From Virgisporangium aliadipatigenens (lineage in GTDB: Bacteria > Actinomycetota > Actinomycetes > Mycobacteriales > Micromonosporaceae): a DNA stretch of 64,000 nt. Location: the NCBI RefSeq assembly GCF_016863615.1, contig NZ_BOPF01000015.1, positions 1 through 64,000 of the forward strand. Reading direction: 5' to 3'. The position numbers and the translations under genes were made by a program. Below the pieces are notes generated by a model. It was given only the letters and a program-made list of their open reading frames with translations, made no database searches and had not been told where the DNA came from. Below, piece by piece: positions 39,776-48,318 of the stretch; the first letter of the stretch is position 1, and every line of letters begins with the position of its first letter.

Positions 39776-40549
39776 ATGAGCACCCTGGAAATCCGCGACC
39801 TGCAGGTCTCCGTGAAGCTGCCCGAGGGTGAGCTGAAGCCCATCCTCGCCGGGGTCACGCTGACGGTGCGGGCGGGGGAGACCCACGCCATCATGGGCCC
39901 GAACGGCTCCGGCAAGTCCACCCTCGCCTACTCGCTCGCGGGCCACCCCAAGTACGAGGTGACCGGCGGCTCGGTGACGCTCGACGGCGAGGACGTCCTG
40001 GCGATGTCCGTCGACGAACGCGCCCGCGCCGGCCTGTTCCTCGCGATGCAGTACCCGGTGGAGGTGCCCGGCGTCTCCGTGGCGAACTTCCTGCGCACCG
40101 CCAAGACCGCCATCGACGGGGAGGCGCCGAAGCTGCGCACCTGGGGCAACGAGCTGCGCGGCGCGATGGAGAAGCTGCAGATGGACCCGGCGTTCGCCCA
40201 GCGCAACGTCAACGAGGGCTTCTCCGGCGGCGAGAAGAAGCGCCACGAGATCGTGCAGATGGAACTCCTCAAGCCGAAGATCGCCATCCTCGACGAGACC
40301 GACTCCGGCCTCGACATCGACGCCCTGCGCATCGTCAGCGGCGGCATCGAGCGGGTGCGCGAGGCCGGGCAGACGGGCCTGCTGCTGATCACGCACTACA
40401 CGCGGATCCTGCGCTACGTGCGACCGGACTTCGTGCACGTCTTCGTCGGCGGGCGGATCGTCGAGGAGGGCGGCCGCGAACTGGCCGACAAGCTGGAGGA
40501 CAAGGGCTACGAGCGGTACCTGGCGGGTGCGGGACCGGCGGCGGTGTGA
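39776..40549 (+). CDS. sufC: Fe-S cluster assembly ATPase SufC
   Basis: The protein has 257 residues. SufC is the ABC-type ATPase that powers conformational change in SufBCD. Walker A is MGPNGSGKST, the signature is FSGGEKKRHEI, Walker B is IAILDETDSGLDID. The long EGFSGGEKKRHEIVQMELLKP is diagnostic for SufC. No membrane domain is attached. It follows the ferredoxin with no gap and overlaps sufS. Confidence 0.98.
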   Translation: MSTLEIRDLQVSVKLPEGELKPILAGVTLTVRAGETHAIMGPNGSGKSTLAYSLAGHPKYEVTGGSVTLDGEDVLAMSVDERARAGLFLAMQYPVEVPGVSVANFLRTAKTAIDGEAPKLRTWGNELRGAMEKLQMDPAFAQRNVNEGFSGGEKKRHEIVQMELLKPKIAILDETDSGLDIDALRIVSGGIERVREAGQTGLLLITHYTRILRYVRPDFVHVFVGGRIVEEGGRELADKLEDKGYERYLAGAGPAAV

Positions 40550-41793
40550 TGGCCACGTTCGACGTCGCCCGGATCCGCGCGGACTTCCCGATCCTGTCCC
40601 GCGAGGTCAACGGCCACCCGCTGGTCTACCTCGACTCGGGCAACACGTCCCAGAAGCCGCGCCAGGTGATCGACGCGATCCGCACTCACTACGAACGGCA
40701 CAACGGCAACGTGGCGCGTTCGGTGCACACGCTCGGCACCGAGGCGACGGAGGCGTACGAGGGGGCCCGCGGGAAGGTGGGCCGCTTCGTCGGCGCGCCG
40801 GCCGAGGAGATCGTCTTCACGAAGAACTCCACCGAGGCGATCAACCTGGTGGCGCACGCGTTCTCGGTGCGCGCCACGGACGAGCGCTTCCGCCTCGGGC
40901 CCGGCGACGAGGTGGTGATCTCCGAGATGGAGCACCACTCGAACATCGTGCCGTGGCAGCTGCTCTGCGAGCGCACCGGCGCGACGCTGAAGTGGTTCGG
41001 GCTCACGGACGACGGACGGCTCGACCTGTCGGCCATCGACGAGGTCATCACCGAACGCGCGAAGATCGTGTCGATCGTGCACTACTCGAACATCATCGGC
41101 ACCATCAACCCGGTCGCGACGATCATCGCCCGGGCGCGGGAGGTCGGTGCGCTCGTCATGCTCGACGGGTCGCAGTCGGTGCCGCACGCGCCCGTGGACG
41201 TGACCGCGCTCGGCGCCGATTTTCTGGCGTTCACGGGGCACAAGATGTGCGGGCCGACCGGCATCGGTGTGCTGTGGGGGCGTTCGGCGCTGCTGAACGC
41301 GATGCCGCCGTTCCTCGGTGGCGGGTCGATGATCGAGACCGTCATGCTGACCGGGTCGACGTTCATGCCGCCGCCGGCGCGCTTCGAGGCGGGTACGCCG
41401 CCGATCGGCGAGGCCATCGGGCTCGGGGCGGCGGTCGACTACCTCACCGGCGTCGGCATGGAGGCCGTCCAGGAGCACGAACGCCGCATCACGGCGTACA
41501 CGCTGGACGCCCTGGCCACCGTTCCGGACGTGCGGATCGTGGGGCCGCGGTCGCTGGAGGACCGGGCCGCGACGATCTCGCTCGTGGTCGAGGGTGTGCA
41601 CCCGCATGACGTCGGTCAGATACTCGACGCGGAGGGGGTCGAGGTGCGTGTGGGCCACCACTGCGCCCGGCCGGTCTGCGTACGCTTCGGGGTACCGGCG
41701 ACGACGCGTGTGTCGCCGTACCTCTACACGACCACGGACGAGATCGACGCGTTGATCCGTGGTCTCTACACCGTTCGGAAGGTCTTCGCGTAA
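40549..41793 (+). CDS. sufS: Cysteine desulfurase SufS
   Basis: The protein has 414 residues. It is a PLP enzyme that releases sulfur from cysteine for cluster assembly. The PLP Lys is in FTGHKMCGPTG. The catalytic Cys is in VRVGHHCARPVC. Other motifs are VYLDSGNTSQKP and EHHSNIVPWQ. ATG 40549 overlaps the sufC stop (TGATG); GTG 40546 is an alternative. It is the group II type that works with SufU. Confidence 0.97.
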   Translation: MATFDVARIRADFPILSREVNGHPLVYLDSGNTSQKPRQVIDAIRTHYERHNGNVARSVHTLGTEATEAYEGARGKVGRFVGAPAEEIVFTKNSTEAINLVAHAFSVRATDERFRLGPGDEVVISEMEHHSNIVPWQLLCERTGATLKWFGLTDDGRLDLSAIDEVITERAKIVSIVHYSNIIGTINPVATIIARAREVGALVMLDGSQSVPHAPVDVTALGADFLAFTGHKMCGPTGIGVLWGRSALLNAMPPFLGGGSMIETVMLTGSTFMPPPARFEAGTPPIGEAIGLGAAVDYLTGVGMEAVQEHERRITAYTLDALATVPDVRIVGPRSLEDRAATISLVVEGVHPHDVGQILDAEGVEVRVGHHCARPVCVRFGVPATTRVSPYLYTTTDEIDALIRGLYTVRKVFA

Positions 41794-42245
41794 TGCGTCT
41801 CGACCAGCTCTATCAGGAGATCATCCTCGATCACTACAAGCACCCGCACGGCCGTGGCCTGCGGGAGCCGTTCGACGCCGAGGCGCACCACGTCAACCCG
41901 ACCTGCGGGGACGAGATCACGCTGCGCGTGAAGGTGGCCGACGGCACCGTCGACGACGTCTCCTACACCGGCATGGGCTGCTCGATCAGCCAGGCGGCGG
42001 CAAGCGTGCTGTACGAGCTGGTCAAGGAACAGAAGGTGGCGCGCTCCCTGGAGATCACGGACGCGTTCACCGAGGTGATGACGAGTCGTGGTGACGTCGA
42101 GCCGGACGAGGACGTGCTCGGCGACGGGATCGCGTTCGCGGGGGTGGCGAAGTACCCGGCGCGGGTCAAGTGCGCGCTGCTCGCGTGGATGGCGTTCAAG
42201 GACGCGTTGGCGCGTGCGGGAGAACCGGAGAAGGTAGAGAAATGA
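41793..42245 (+). CDS. sufU: Sulfur transfer protein SufU
   Basis: The protein has 150 residues. SufU takes sulfur from SufS in Gram-positive bacteria through a zinc-bound Cys. The three Cys are in NPTCGDEI, GMGCSISQA and RVKCALLAW. The insertion between the second and third Cys, which separates SufU from IscU, is present. The ATG overlaps the sufS stop (TAATG) and the stop overlaps sufT. Confidence 0.97.
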   Translation: MRLDQLYQEIILDHYKHPHGRGLREPFDAEAHHVNPTCGDEITLRVKVADGTVDDVSYTGMGCSISQAAASVLYELVKEQKVARSLEITDAFTEVMTSRGDVEPDEDVLGDGIAFAGVAKYPARVKCALLAWMAFKDALARAGEPEKVEK

Positions 42246-42610
42246 GCGAGGAAACTGTCGTCGCCGCGGAAGAGACCGGTGCCGTCAAGGCGTCGCTGGC
42301 CGACGTCGAGGAAGCGATGAAGGACGTCGTCGACCCCGAGCTGGGGATCAACGTCGTCGACCTGGGACTGGTCTACGGGGTGCACATCGACGACGACAAC
42401 GTCGCCTCGATCGACATGACGCTCACCTCGGCCGCGTGCCCGCTGACGGACGTCATCGAGGACCAGACCAAGCAGGCCCTGTGCGGGGGTCCGGGCGGCG
42501 GCATCGTCAAGGACTTCCGGATCAACTGGGTGTGGCTGCCGCCGTGGGGGCCGGACAAGATCACCGATGACGGGCGCGACCAGCTGCGTTCGCTGGGCTT
42601 CAACGTCTGA
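42242..42610 (+). CDS. sufT: MIP18-family Fe-S assembly factor SufT
   Basis: The protein has 122 residues. SufT is a DUF59/MIP18 protein that supports cluster maturation or delivery. The signature is VVDPELGINVVDLGLVYG, then MTLTSAACPLTDVIEDQ with the conserved Cys. It ends WLPPWGPDKITDDGRDQLRSLGF. ATG 42242 overlaps the sufU stop by ATGA. It is the last gene of the suf operon. Confidence 0.96.
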   Translation: MSEETVVAAEETGAVKASLADVEEAMKDVVDPELGINVVDLGLVYGVHIDDDNVASIDMTLTSAACPLTDVIEDQTKQALCGGPGGGIVKDFRINWVWLPPWGPDKITDDGRDQLRSLGFNV

Positions 42611-42673
42611 CGTATACCTGCGCTTCATCCGCGGGACTGGTGATCTTCGTGTGCCGCTGCGAGGGTTCGCGGC

Positions 42674-44707
42674 ATGCGAATGTTCCGATGGATGAGCGGC
42701 ACTGTCGCCGTGGCGGTCGTGGCGGGAACGCTCACGGCCCCCGGCGCGGCCGCTGCCCGGCCGAACGGCCGTGAGTTCGACCTGCAAGCGCATCGGGGCG
42801 GCCTCGGGCTGCGCGCCGAGAGCACGCTCAGCTCCTTCGGCAACGCCCTGCGCCTCGGCGTCACCACGCTCGAACTCGACGTGCAGATCACCGAGGACGG
42901 GCAGGCGGTCGTCACGCACGACCGGCGCGTGGACGGCCGCAAATGCCGGGACACGGTTTCTGACGACCCCGAGTCCCCCTTCGTCGGCAAGTACGTCAAC
43001 ACGCTGACGCTGGCCCAGGTGCGCACGCTCGACTGCGGCTCGCAGCGCCTCGCGGACCACCCGGGTCAGGTGCTCTCGCCGGGCTCCCGGATGCCGCTGC
43101 TGCGCGAGGTGTTCGACCTGGTGAAGCGCTACGGCGCCGACGACGTCACGCTCAACGTCGAGACGAAGGTCGAGGCGGGCGCGCCGTCGGAGACCGCGCC
43201 GCGTGAGCAGTTCGTGCAGGTGACGGCGCGGGAGATCCGGGACGCCGGATTCCTGTCCAGGGTCACGATCCAGAGCTTCGACTGGGGTGCGCTGATGCGC
43301 ATGCGCCAGGTCGAGCCGCGGCTGCCCGTGGTGGCCCTGACCAACAAGGACTTCCTGCAGACCGGTCAGCCCGGCAGGAGCCCGTGGCTCGGCGGCCTCG
43401 ACATCGACGACTTCGGCGGCGACCCGATCGCGGCCGTCGCCTCCTTCAAGGCGGCGGCGTTCTCGCCGGTGCACGGCTTCCCGCAGAACGGCAAGGTCGG
43501 CGACCCCGGATACCAGCCGTACGTGACCGCCGAGATGGTCAGGAACGCGCACCGGCGCGGGATCAAGGTCGTCCCGTGGACCGTCGACGACCCGGCCACG
43601 ATGAACAAGCTCATCGACGACGGGGTCGACGGCATCATCACGGACTATCCGGACCGGCTGCGCGACGTGGTGGCGGCGCGCGGCTTCCCGCTGCCGCGCG
43701 GGTACGCGTCGCCGTTCGACATCCAGGGGCACCGGGGGGCGCGGGCGGTGCGGCCGGAGAACACGCTCGCGGCGTTCCGCTACGCGCTGGCGAACCCCGA
43801 CGTCTCCACGCTGGAGCTGGACACCGGCGTGACGCGGGACGGGCAGCTCGTCGTCATCCACGACCGCACGATCAACGGCAGCCACTGCGTCGACACGGCG
43901 CCGGTCGTCGCGGGCGACCCGGCCTTCCCGTACGTCGGCAAGCGGGTACACGACCTGACGCTCGCGCAGGTCAAGACCATCGACTGCGGGTCGAGGACGC
44001 TCCCGGAGTTCCCCCGGCAGGTCGCCGTCCCGGGCGAGCGGATCCCGACGCTGCGCGAGGTCTTCGCGCTGGTCGCCGCCTCCGGTCGCAAGGACATCCG
44101 GTTGAACGTCGAAACGAAGATCAGCCCCACCGTCGACGACACCGAGAACTACGCGCTCTTCACCGTGAAGCTGGTCAACGCGATCAAGGCCGCCGGGCTG
44201 ACCTCGCGGGTCACGATCCAGAGCTTCGACTGGCGCACGATCCGCCTGGCGCGTTGGCTCGACCGCCGCATCGGGACGGTGGCGCTGGTGTGGCAGTACG
44301 GGCCGGCCGAGTGTGCGTCGCTCGCCGACGAGTGCTCGCTGCAGGCGGTGTACGGGAACCCGTCGGTGCGGAGCCCCTGGACGGGCGGGCTCGACTGGTG
44401 GAAGTTCCGTGATCTGGGTGCGCTCGTCAAGGCGGCCGGTGCCGGGACGGTCTCCGCGAACTGGCAGGTGCACGACCCGGACCAGCCCAAGGCGGCCGAC
44501 CCGGACTGGTACCTGCGCACCGACCCGGCCTACTTCCACGGTCCGACGGTGCCGGTGCTCCAGCGGCGCTACGGGCTGAAGGTCGTCCCGTACACGGTGA
44601 ACGACGCCCCGACGCTCGAGCGGGTGATCGCGCTGGGCATGGACGGCGTGATCTCCGACGACCCCGACCTCGCGATCGCGGTGGCCCGCCGGTACGGCCT
44701 CCGCTGA
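42674..44707 (+). CDS. Secreted tandem-domain glycerophosphodiester phosphodiesterase
   Basis: The protein has 677 residues. A signal peptide (about 1-29, ending GAAAA) predicts export. Two GDPD domains follow. The first (about 35-330) has LQAHRGGLGLRAESTLSSF, LELDVQITEDGQAVVTHD and VNTLTLAQVRTLDCG. The second (about 350-675) has IQGHRGARAVRPENTLAAF, LELDTGVTRDGQLVVIHD and VHDLTLAQVKTIDCG. Both keep the His, Glu, Asp and second His expected for catalysis. Such enzymes release glycerol phosphate from phosphodiesters or wall polymers. Most members are single-domain, so the internal duplication is notable. It is 63 bp after the suf operon. Confidence 0.92.
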   Translation: MRMFRWMSGTVAVAVVAGTLTAPGAAAARPNGREFDLQAHRGGLGLRAESTLSSFGNALRLGVTTLELDVQITEDGQAVVTHDRRVDGRKCRDTVSDDPESPFVGKYVNTLTLAQVRTLDCGSQRLADHPGQVLSPGSRMPLLREVFDLVKRYGADDVTLNVETKVEAGAPSETAPREQFVQVTAREIRDAGFLSRVTIQSFDWGALMRMRQVEPRLPVVALTNKDFLQTGQPGRSPWLGGLDIDDFGGDPIAAVASFKAAAFSPVHGFPQNGKVGDPGYQPYVTAEMVRNAHRRGIKVVPWTVDDPATMNKLIDDGVDGIITDYPDRLRDVVAARGFPLPRGYASPFDIQGHRGARAVRPENTLAAFRYALANPDVSTLELDTGVTRDGQLVVIHDRTINGSHCVDTAPVVAGDPAFPYVGKRVHDLTLAQVKTIDCGSRTLPEFPRQVAVPGERIPTLREVFALVAASGRKDIRLNVETKISPTVDDTENYALFTVKLVNAIKAAGLTSRVTIQSFDWRTIRLARWLDRRIGTVALVWQYGPAECASLADECSLQAVYGNPSVRSPWTGGLDWWKFRDLGALVKAAGAGTVSANWQVHDPDQPKAADPDWYLRTDPAYFHGPTVPVLQRRYGLKVVPYTVNDAPTLERVIALGMDGVISDDPDLAIAVARRYGLR

Positions 44708-44716
44708 CGCTGCTTT

Positions 44717-44730
44717 CCCCCCGACGGGGG
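44717..44730 (+). terminator. Short GC hairpin after the phosphodiesterase gene
   Basis: CCCCC-CGAC-GGGGG forms a 5-bp stem, 9 bp after the stop. It adjoins the -10 hexamer of the next gene, so terminator and promoter are packed together. Confidence 0.4.
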
Positions 44731-44731
44731 A

Positions 44732-44737
44732 TAGGCT
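44732..44737 (+). promoter_or_regulatory. -10 hexamer TAGGCT, leaderless start
   Basis: TAGGCT ends exactly 6 nt before the GTG at 44744. Confidence 0.45.
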
Positions 44738-44743
44738 GCCGGC

Positions 44744-45352
44744 GTGCGAATGCCGTCGTGGGTCCTCTGGTCGGCGGCCTCGGCGCCGGTGCTGCTGATC
44801 GGGGGGTGGACGCTCGCCGCCGTTCGGCAGCCGGCCGGCTTCGACTCGACCGTGGATACGATCAGTGCGCTCGCCGCGTTGGATGCGCGCGACCGGTGGA
44901 TCATGACCGGGGCGCTGTCCGGCGTGGGCGTGTGCCACCTGGTGACGGCCGCGGGGCTGCACCCGGCGAGTCCGCTCGGGCGGGCCGTGCTGGCGCTGGG
45001 TGGCGCGGCGACGCTCGGCGTGGCCGCGTTCCCGTTGCCCGCGGACGGCGGGTCGAGCGCCGCGCACACGGCGACGGCCGCGGTGGCGTTCGGCGCGCTG
45101 GGGGCGTGGCCGCTGCTCTCGTCCCGCCGGCACCCGGGGGTGGCCCGGGGCGATCGTCCGACGGTGCCGTGGGGGGTGCGCCCGCCCGTCGCCGTCGCGG
45201 CGGGGGTCGGGTTGCTGGCCCTGGTCGGGTGGTTCGGGAGCACGCTGGCGAGCGGGGAGCGGGTCGGGCTGGCCGAGCGGGTGGCCGCCGGGGCGCAGGC
45301 GCTGTGGCCGCTCGTCGTGGCGCTGTCGGTCCGCCGGGCCGCGCGAGGCTGA
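44744..45352 (+). CDS. DUF998-like integral membrane protein
   Basis: The protein has 202 residues with about six membrane helices. The pattern of a first helix, then FDSTVDTISALAALDARDRWIMTGA, and HTATAAVAFGALGAWPLL in the middle is that of DUF998 proteins, whose function is unknown. The GTG at 44744 has no ribosome site but a -10-like hexamer 6 nt before it. It ends 14 bp from the convergent ArfB-like gene. Confidence 0.75.
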   Translation: MRMPSWVLWSAASAPVLLIGGWTLAAVRQPAGFDSTVDTISALAALDARDRWIMTGALSGVGVCHLVTAAGLHPASPLGRAVLALGGAATLGVAAFPLPADGGSSAAHTATAAVAFGALGAWPLLSSRRHPGVARGDRPTVPWGVRPPVAVAAGVGLLALVGWFGSTLASGERVGLAERVAAGAQALWPLVVALSVRRAARG

Positions 45353-45366
45353 AGCTGCGGGCGGGG

Positions 45367-45786
45367 TCAGTCGACGCGGCGGTTCTGGAGCTTGAGGGTG
45401 CGGTGGCGCTTGTTCTCCAGGCGGCGTTCTACCGCGCCGCGGCTGGGCCTCGTGGGGCGGCGTGCGGGTGGGTCGGGGGTGATCGCGTCCCGCACCAGGG
45501 CCGCGAGGCGGATCTCCGCGGCCTTGCGGTTCTGCAGCTGGTGGCGCTGCTCCGAGGCGGTGATCACCAGTGCGCCGTCGACCAGGCGGCCGGCGAGGCG
45601 GGTCAGGGCGCGCTCCTTCAGCACCGGCGGCAGGGCGTCGGACTCGGCGACGTTCCAGCGCAGTTCGACCTTGGAGTCGGTGGTATTGACGCCCTGGCCG
45701 CCCGGGCCGCCGGAACGCGAGAAGCGCCACCGCAGCTCGGCGCGGGGAATCGTGATGCTCCCGCGGACGGGCAGGTCGTCGGACAT
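45367..45786 (-). CDS. arfB: ArfB-like alternative ribosome-rescue factor (peptidyl-tRNA hydrolase)
   Basis: The protein has 139 residues. ArfB (YaeJ) enters stalled ribosomes that lack a stop codon and releases the chain. The GGQ motif is SRSGGPGGQGVNTTDSKVEL near the N-terminus. The basic C-terminal tail (RRLENKRHRTLKLQNRR) is the part that enters the empty mRNA channel. ATG 45786 is chosen from homology; the long open frame upstream is antisense to the next gene. It diverges from the oxidoreductase gene with only 43 bp between starts. Confidence 0.93.
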   Translation of the reverse strand: MSDDLPVRGSITIPRAELRWRFSRSGGPGGQGVNTTDSKVELRWNVAESDALPPVLKERALTRLAGRLVDGALVITASEQRHQLQNRKAAEIRLAALVRDAITPDPPARRPTRPSRGAVERRLENKRHRTLKLQNRRVD

Positions 45787-45829
45787 GGTTCCAGCATGAC
45801 GGACCTGTCTACCGGGTAAGTGCCCGGGC

Positions 45830-46789
45830 ATGACGGTGTACGGGATCCACAACTCGCACGAGCAGGTCCACCCGGCGAAGCTGCTGGAGACGGTGGTGCG
45901 CGCCGAGCAGGCCGGGTTCGCGGCCGCCATGTGCTCCGACCACTTCTCGCCGTGGAGCGCCCGCCAGGGGCAGTCCGCGTTCGCGTGGTCGTGGTTGGGC
46001 GCGGCGATGCAGGCCACGCGGCTGCCGTTCGGCATCGTGAACGCCCCCGGCCAGCGCTATCACCCGGCGATCGTCGCGCAGGCGATCGGGACGCTCGGGG
46101 CGATGTTCCCCGGCCGGTTCTGGGCGGCGCTCGGCACCGGCGAGGCGTCGAACGAGCACATCACCGGCACCGGCTGGCCCCGCAAGGAACTGCGGACACA
46201 GCGCCTGCGGGAGTGCGTCGACATCATCCGGGCGCTGCTGAGGGGCGAGGAGGTGAGCCACGACGGCCTCGTGAAGGTGGACCGCGCGCGCCTGTGGACC
46301 CGTCCCGACGAGCCGCCGCCGCTGATCGGCGCCGCGGTCAGCGTGGAGACCGCCCGCTGGTGCGCGGAGTGGGCCGACGGCCTCATCACGGTGAACGCCC
46401 CGGAGGAGCACCTCCGCCGCATGATCGACGCCTACCGGGAGGCCGGCGGCCGCGGCGACCTGCACCTCCAGCTGCACCTGAGCTGGGCGCCGGACGAGCA
46501 GACCGCCCGCGCGATCGCGCACGATCAGTGGCGCAGCAACGTGTTCCCGCCACCGGTCTGCTGGGACCTCGACACGGCGGAGCACTTCGACGTCGTCTCC
46601 GAGCACACCCCGGTCGAGGCCGTCGCGCAGGTCGTGCACATCAGCGCCGACCTGAACAGGCACACGGAATACCTGCGCAAGTGCGCCGATCTCGGGTTCG
46701 ACCAGATCATGCTGCACCACGTCGGACAGGAACTGGAGGGTTTTGTGGACGCCTTCGGCGCGAAGGTGCTCCCTCAGCTGAAGGCGTGA
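45830..46789 (+). CDS. LLM-class flavin/F420 oxidoreductase
   Basis: The protein has 319 residues and the luciferase-like TIM-barrel fold. Motifs are AEQAGFAAAMCSDHFSPW, GTLGAMFPGRFWAALGTGE and the late CADLGFDQIMLHHVG. It fits the TIGR03557/TIGR03885 group of actinobacterial LLM enzymes, for which the cofactor (F420 or FMN) and substrate are often unknown. The ATG at 45830 has no clear Shine-Dalgarno sequence. The end overlaps the convergent propeller gene by 16 bp. Confidence 0.88.
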   Translation: MTVYGIHNSHEQVHPAKLLETVVRAEQAGFAAAMCSDHFSPWSARQGQSAFAWSWLGAAMQATRLPFGIVNAPGQRYHPAIVAQAIGTLGAMFPGRFWAALGTGEASNEHITGTGWPRKELRTQRLRECVDIIRALLRGEEVSHDGLVKVDRARLWTRPDEPPPLIGAAVSVETARWCAEWADGLITVNAPEEHLRRMIDAYREAGGRGDLHLQLHLSWAPDEQTARAIAHDQWRSNVFPPPVCWDLDTAEHFDVVSEHTPVEAVAQVVHISADLNRHTEYLRKCADLGFDQIMLHHVGQELEGFVDAFGAKVLPQLKA

Positions 46790-48285
46790 AAGCTGCCCGC
46801 GCGGGTGCCGAAGTAGAGCGACCCCTTCCACACGGCGGGGGTGGACTCGATGCACCCGCCGACGGTGAGGTCCCACAGCGGCGTCGGGGGAGCCTGGGTG
46901 TCGCGCACGTCGAACGCGTGCAGAACCCCCAGGCAGTCCCCGATCACCAGCACGTCGTCCACCACGACCGGCGACTGCCACACCTGCCCGCCCGGCAGGT
47001 GGAACCGCCACCGCACCGCCCCGCTCGCGCGGTCGATGCCGAGCACGTCGCCGCCGGTGGTGTCGAAGATCGCGAGGTCCTTGTACAGCGCCGGGGTGCC
47101 CCAGACGCCGGCCGGCGTGGCGCCGGTGTCCGGATGGCTCCACACCAGCGGGGCCTCCGGCTTCGACGGGTCGAGCTTCATGATCTGCCCGACCTCGTGC
47201 GAACGCGCGCTGCCCTTCTCGTATTCGGATCCCACGTAGAGCATGCCGGCCTCGTCGACCACGATGGTCGCGTCGGTGTCGTCGCCGGTCCAGAAGCGGA
47301 AGGTGCGCTCCGGTTTGCGGCCCTGCTTCAGGCCGGCGATGTTCCAGCCCTGGACGAGGCCGCCGGAGTTGGCGAAGTAGACGGTGTCCTTGTGGATCGC
47401 GACGGAGTTCTCGATGGAGACGGCGCGGTGGCCGATGTCGCGCAACTGCTGCTCATCCCAGCCGGGCGCGTGGAAGATCAGTTCCGGCGCCACGGTCACC
47501 TTGCCGTCGGGGCCGTAGCCGCGGTTGAGCTTCACGATGTGGAACTGGCTGTTCTCGCCGCCGATGAAGAGGTGGTCGTCGATGACGAGCCCGGCGCCGT
47601 CCCAGTCGTCGTTCCACATGGTGGGGGAGACCGCGTCGGCCGAGAGTTTCCACAGCTCGGTGGGCTTGTCCCGGTCCACGGCCAGCACCCGGTAGTAGTT
47701 GTCGCGCGAGCCGGAGTAGACCAGCGGGAAGCCGTCCGGGTCGACCGTCACCGAGCCCTTGATGATGTCGCCGGTGGGGAAGTCGGGGAGGATGCGTTCT
47801 CCCGTGCCGGCGTCGAGGAAGTGGATCTTCTTGTCGTAGGCGCCGAAGACGACCCAGGTGCGGCCGTCGCGTTCGAAGACCGCGGGCTGGCCGGTCCAGC
47901 CGGAGCCGCACCACTCGCTGGGACCCTTTTCGTCGATCGAGGTGCCGCAGAGTCCACCGTTCCCCGGAAAGATCCATTTGCGTCCGGGGGCGGACCGGGA
48001 GATCGGTCCGGTGCCGTAGTAGGTCCTCGTCGGATTTCCGCGGAACGTCAACAGCCCCGGCACGCGATCGCCCCACGGCCTGCCCACGGCGGCCGGGTCG
48101 GACCAGCCCACGAAGGGTGCCGCGCTCGGCGAGGGGGCGGCGGCGGGCGACGATGCGGCCGGCCCCGGCTCCCAGTGCGCGTCGTCGCCCGCACCCCGGG
48201 TGAGCGCGAACGCCGTGGTCGTGGCGGCGGTGACCGCGAGCGTCGTCAGGCTCGCGATCAGGGCCATACGCCGCAGCGGCATCAC
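46774..48285 (-). CDS. Membrane-anchored or secreted PQQ-type beta-propeller protein
   Basis: The protein has 503 residues. A single N-terminal hydrophobic segment (LIASLTTLAVTAATTTAFAL) is followed by a Pro/Ala/Ser spacer and a propeller of repeated blades. Blade hallmarks are WVVFGAYDKKIHFLDAGTG, VLAVDRDKPTELWKLSADA, VLGIDRASGAVRWRFHLPG and VLHAFDVRD. PQQ-binding dehydrogenase residues are not evident, so it is more likely a BamB-like scaffold or binding protein. Start choice is open: GTG 48285 lies 6 nt after CATAAT; GTG 48291 gives two more residues. Confidence 0.82.
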   Translation of the reverse strand: MMPLRRMALIASLTTLAVTAATTTAFALTRGAGDDAHWEPGPAASSPAAAPSPSAAPFVGWSDPAAVGRPWGDRVPGLLTFRGNPTRTYYGTGPISRSAPGRKWIFPGNGGLCGTSIDEKGPSEWCGSGWTGQPAVFERDGRTWVVFGAYDKKIHFLDAGTGERILPDFPTGDIIKGSVTVDPDGFPLVYSGSRDNYYRVLAVDRDKPTELWKLSADAVSPTMWNDDWDGAGLVIDDHLFIGGENSQFHIVKLNRGYGPDGKVTVAPELIFHAPGWDEQQLRDIGHRAVSIENSVAIHKDTVYFANSGGLVQGWNIAGLKQGRKPERTFRFWTGDDTDATIVVDEAGMLYVGSEYEKGSARSHEVGQIMKLDPSKPEAPLVWSHPDTGATPAGVWGTPALYKDLAIFDTTGGDVLGIDRASGAVRWRFHLPGGQVWQSPVVVDDVLVIGDCLGVLHAFDVRDTQAPPTPLWDLTVGGCIESTPAVWKGSLYFGTRAGSFHAFS

Positions 48286-48318
48286 GGCCACATTATGTAG
48301 CCGCAGTTTTGCCGACAG

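Noticed and set aside
41963-45730. A 1255-codon minus-strand frame across sufU, sufT and the phosphodiesterase
   Set aside because: Same reason: GC-driven absence of stops, antisense to certain genes.
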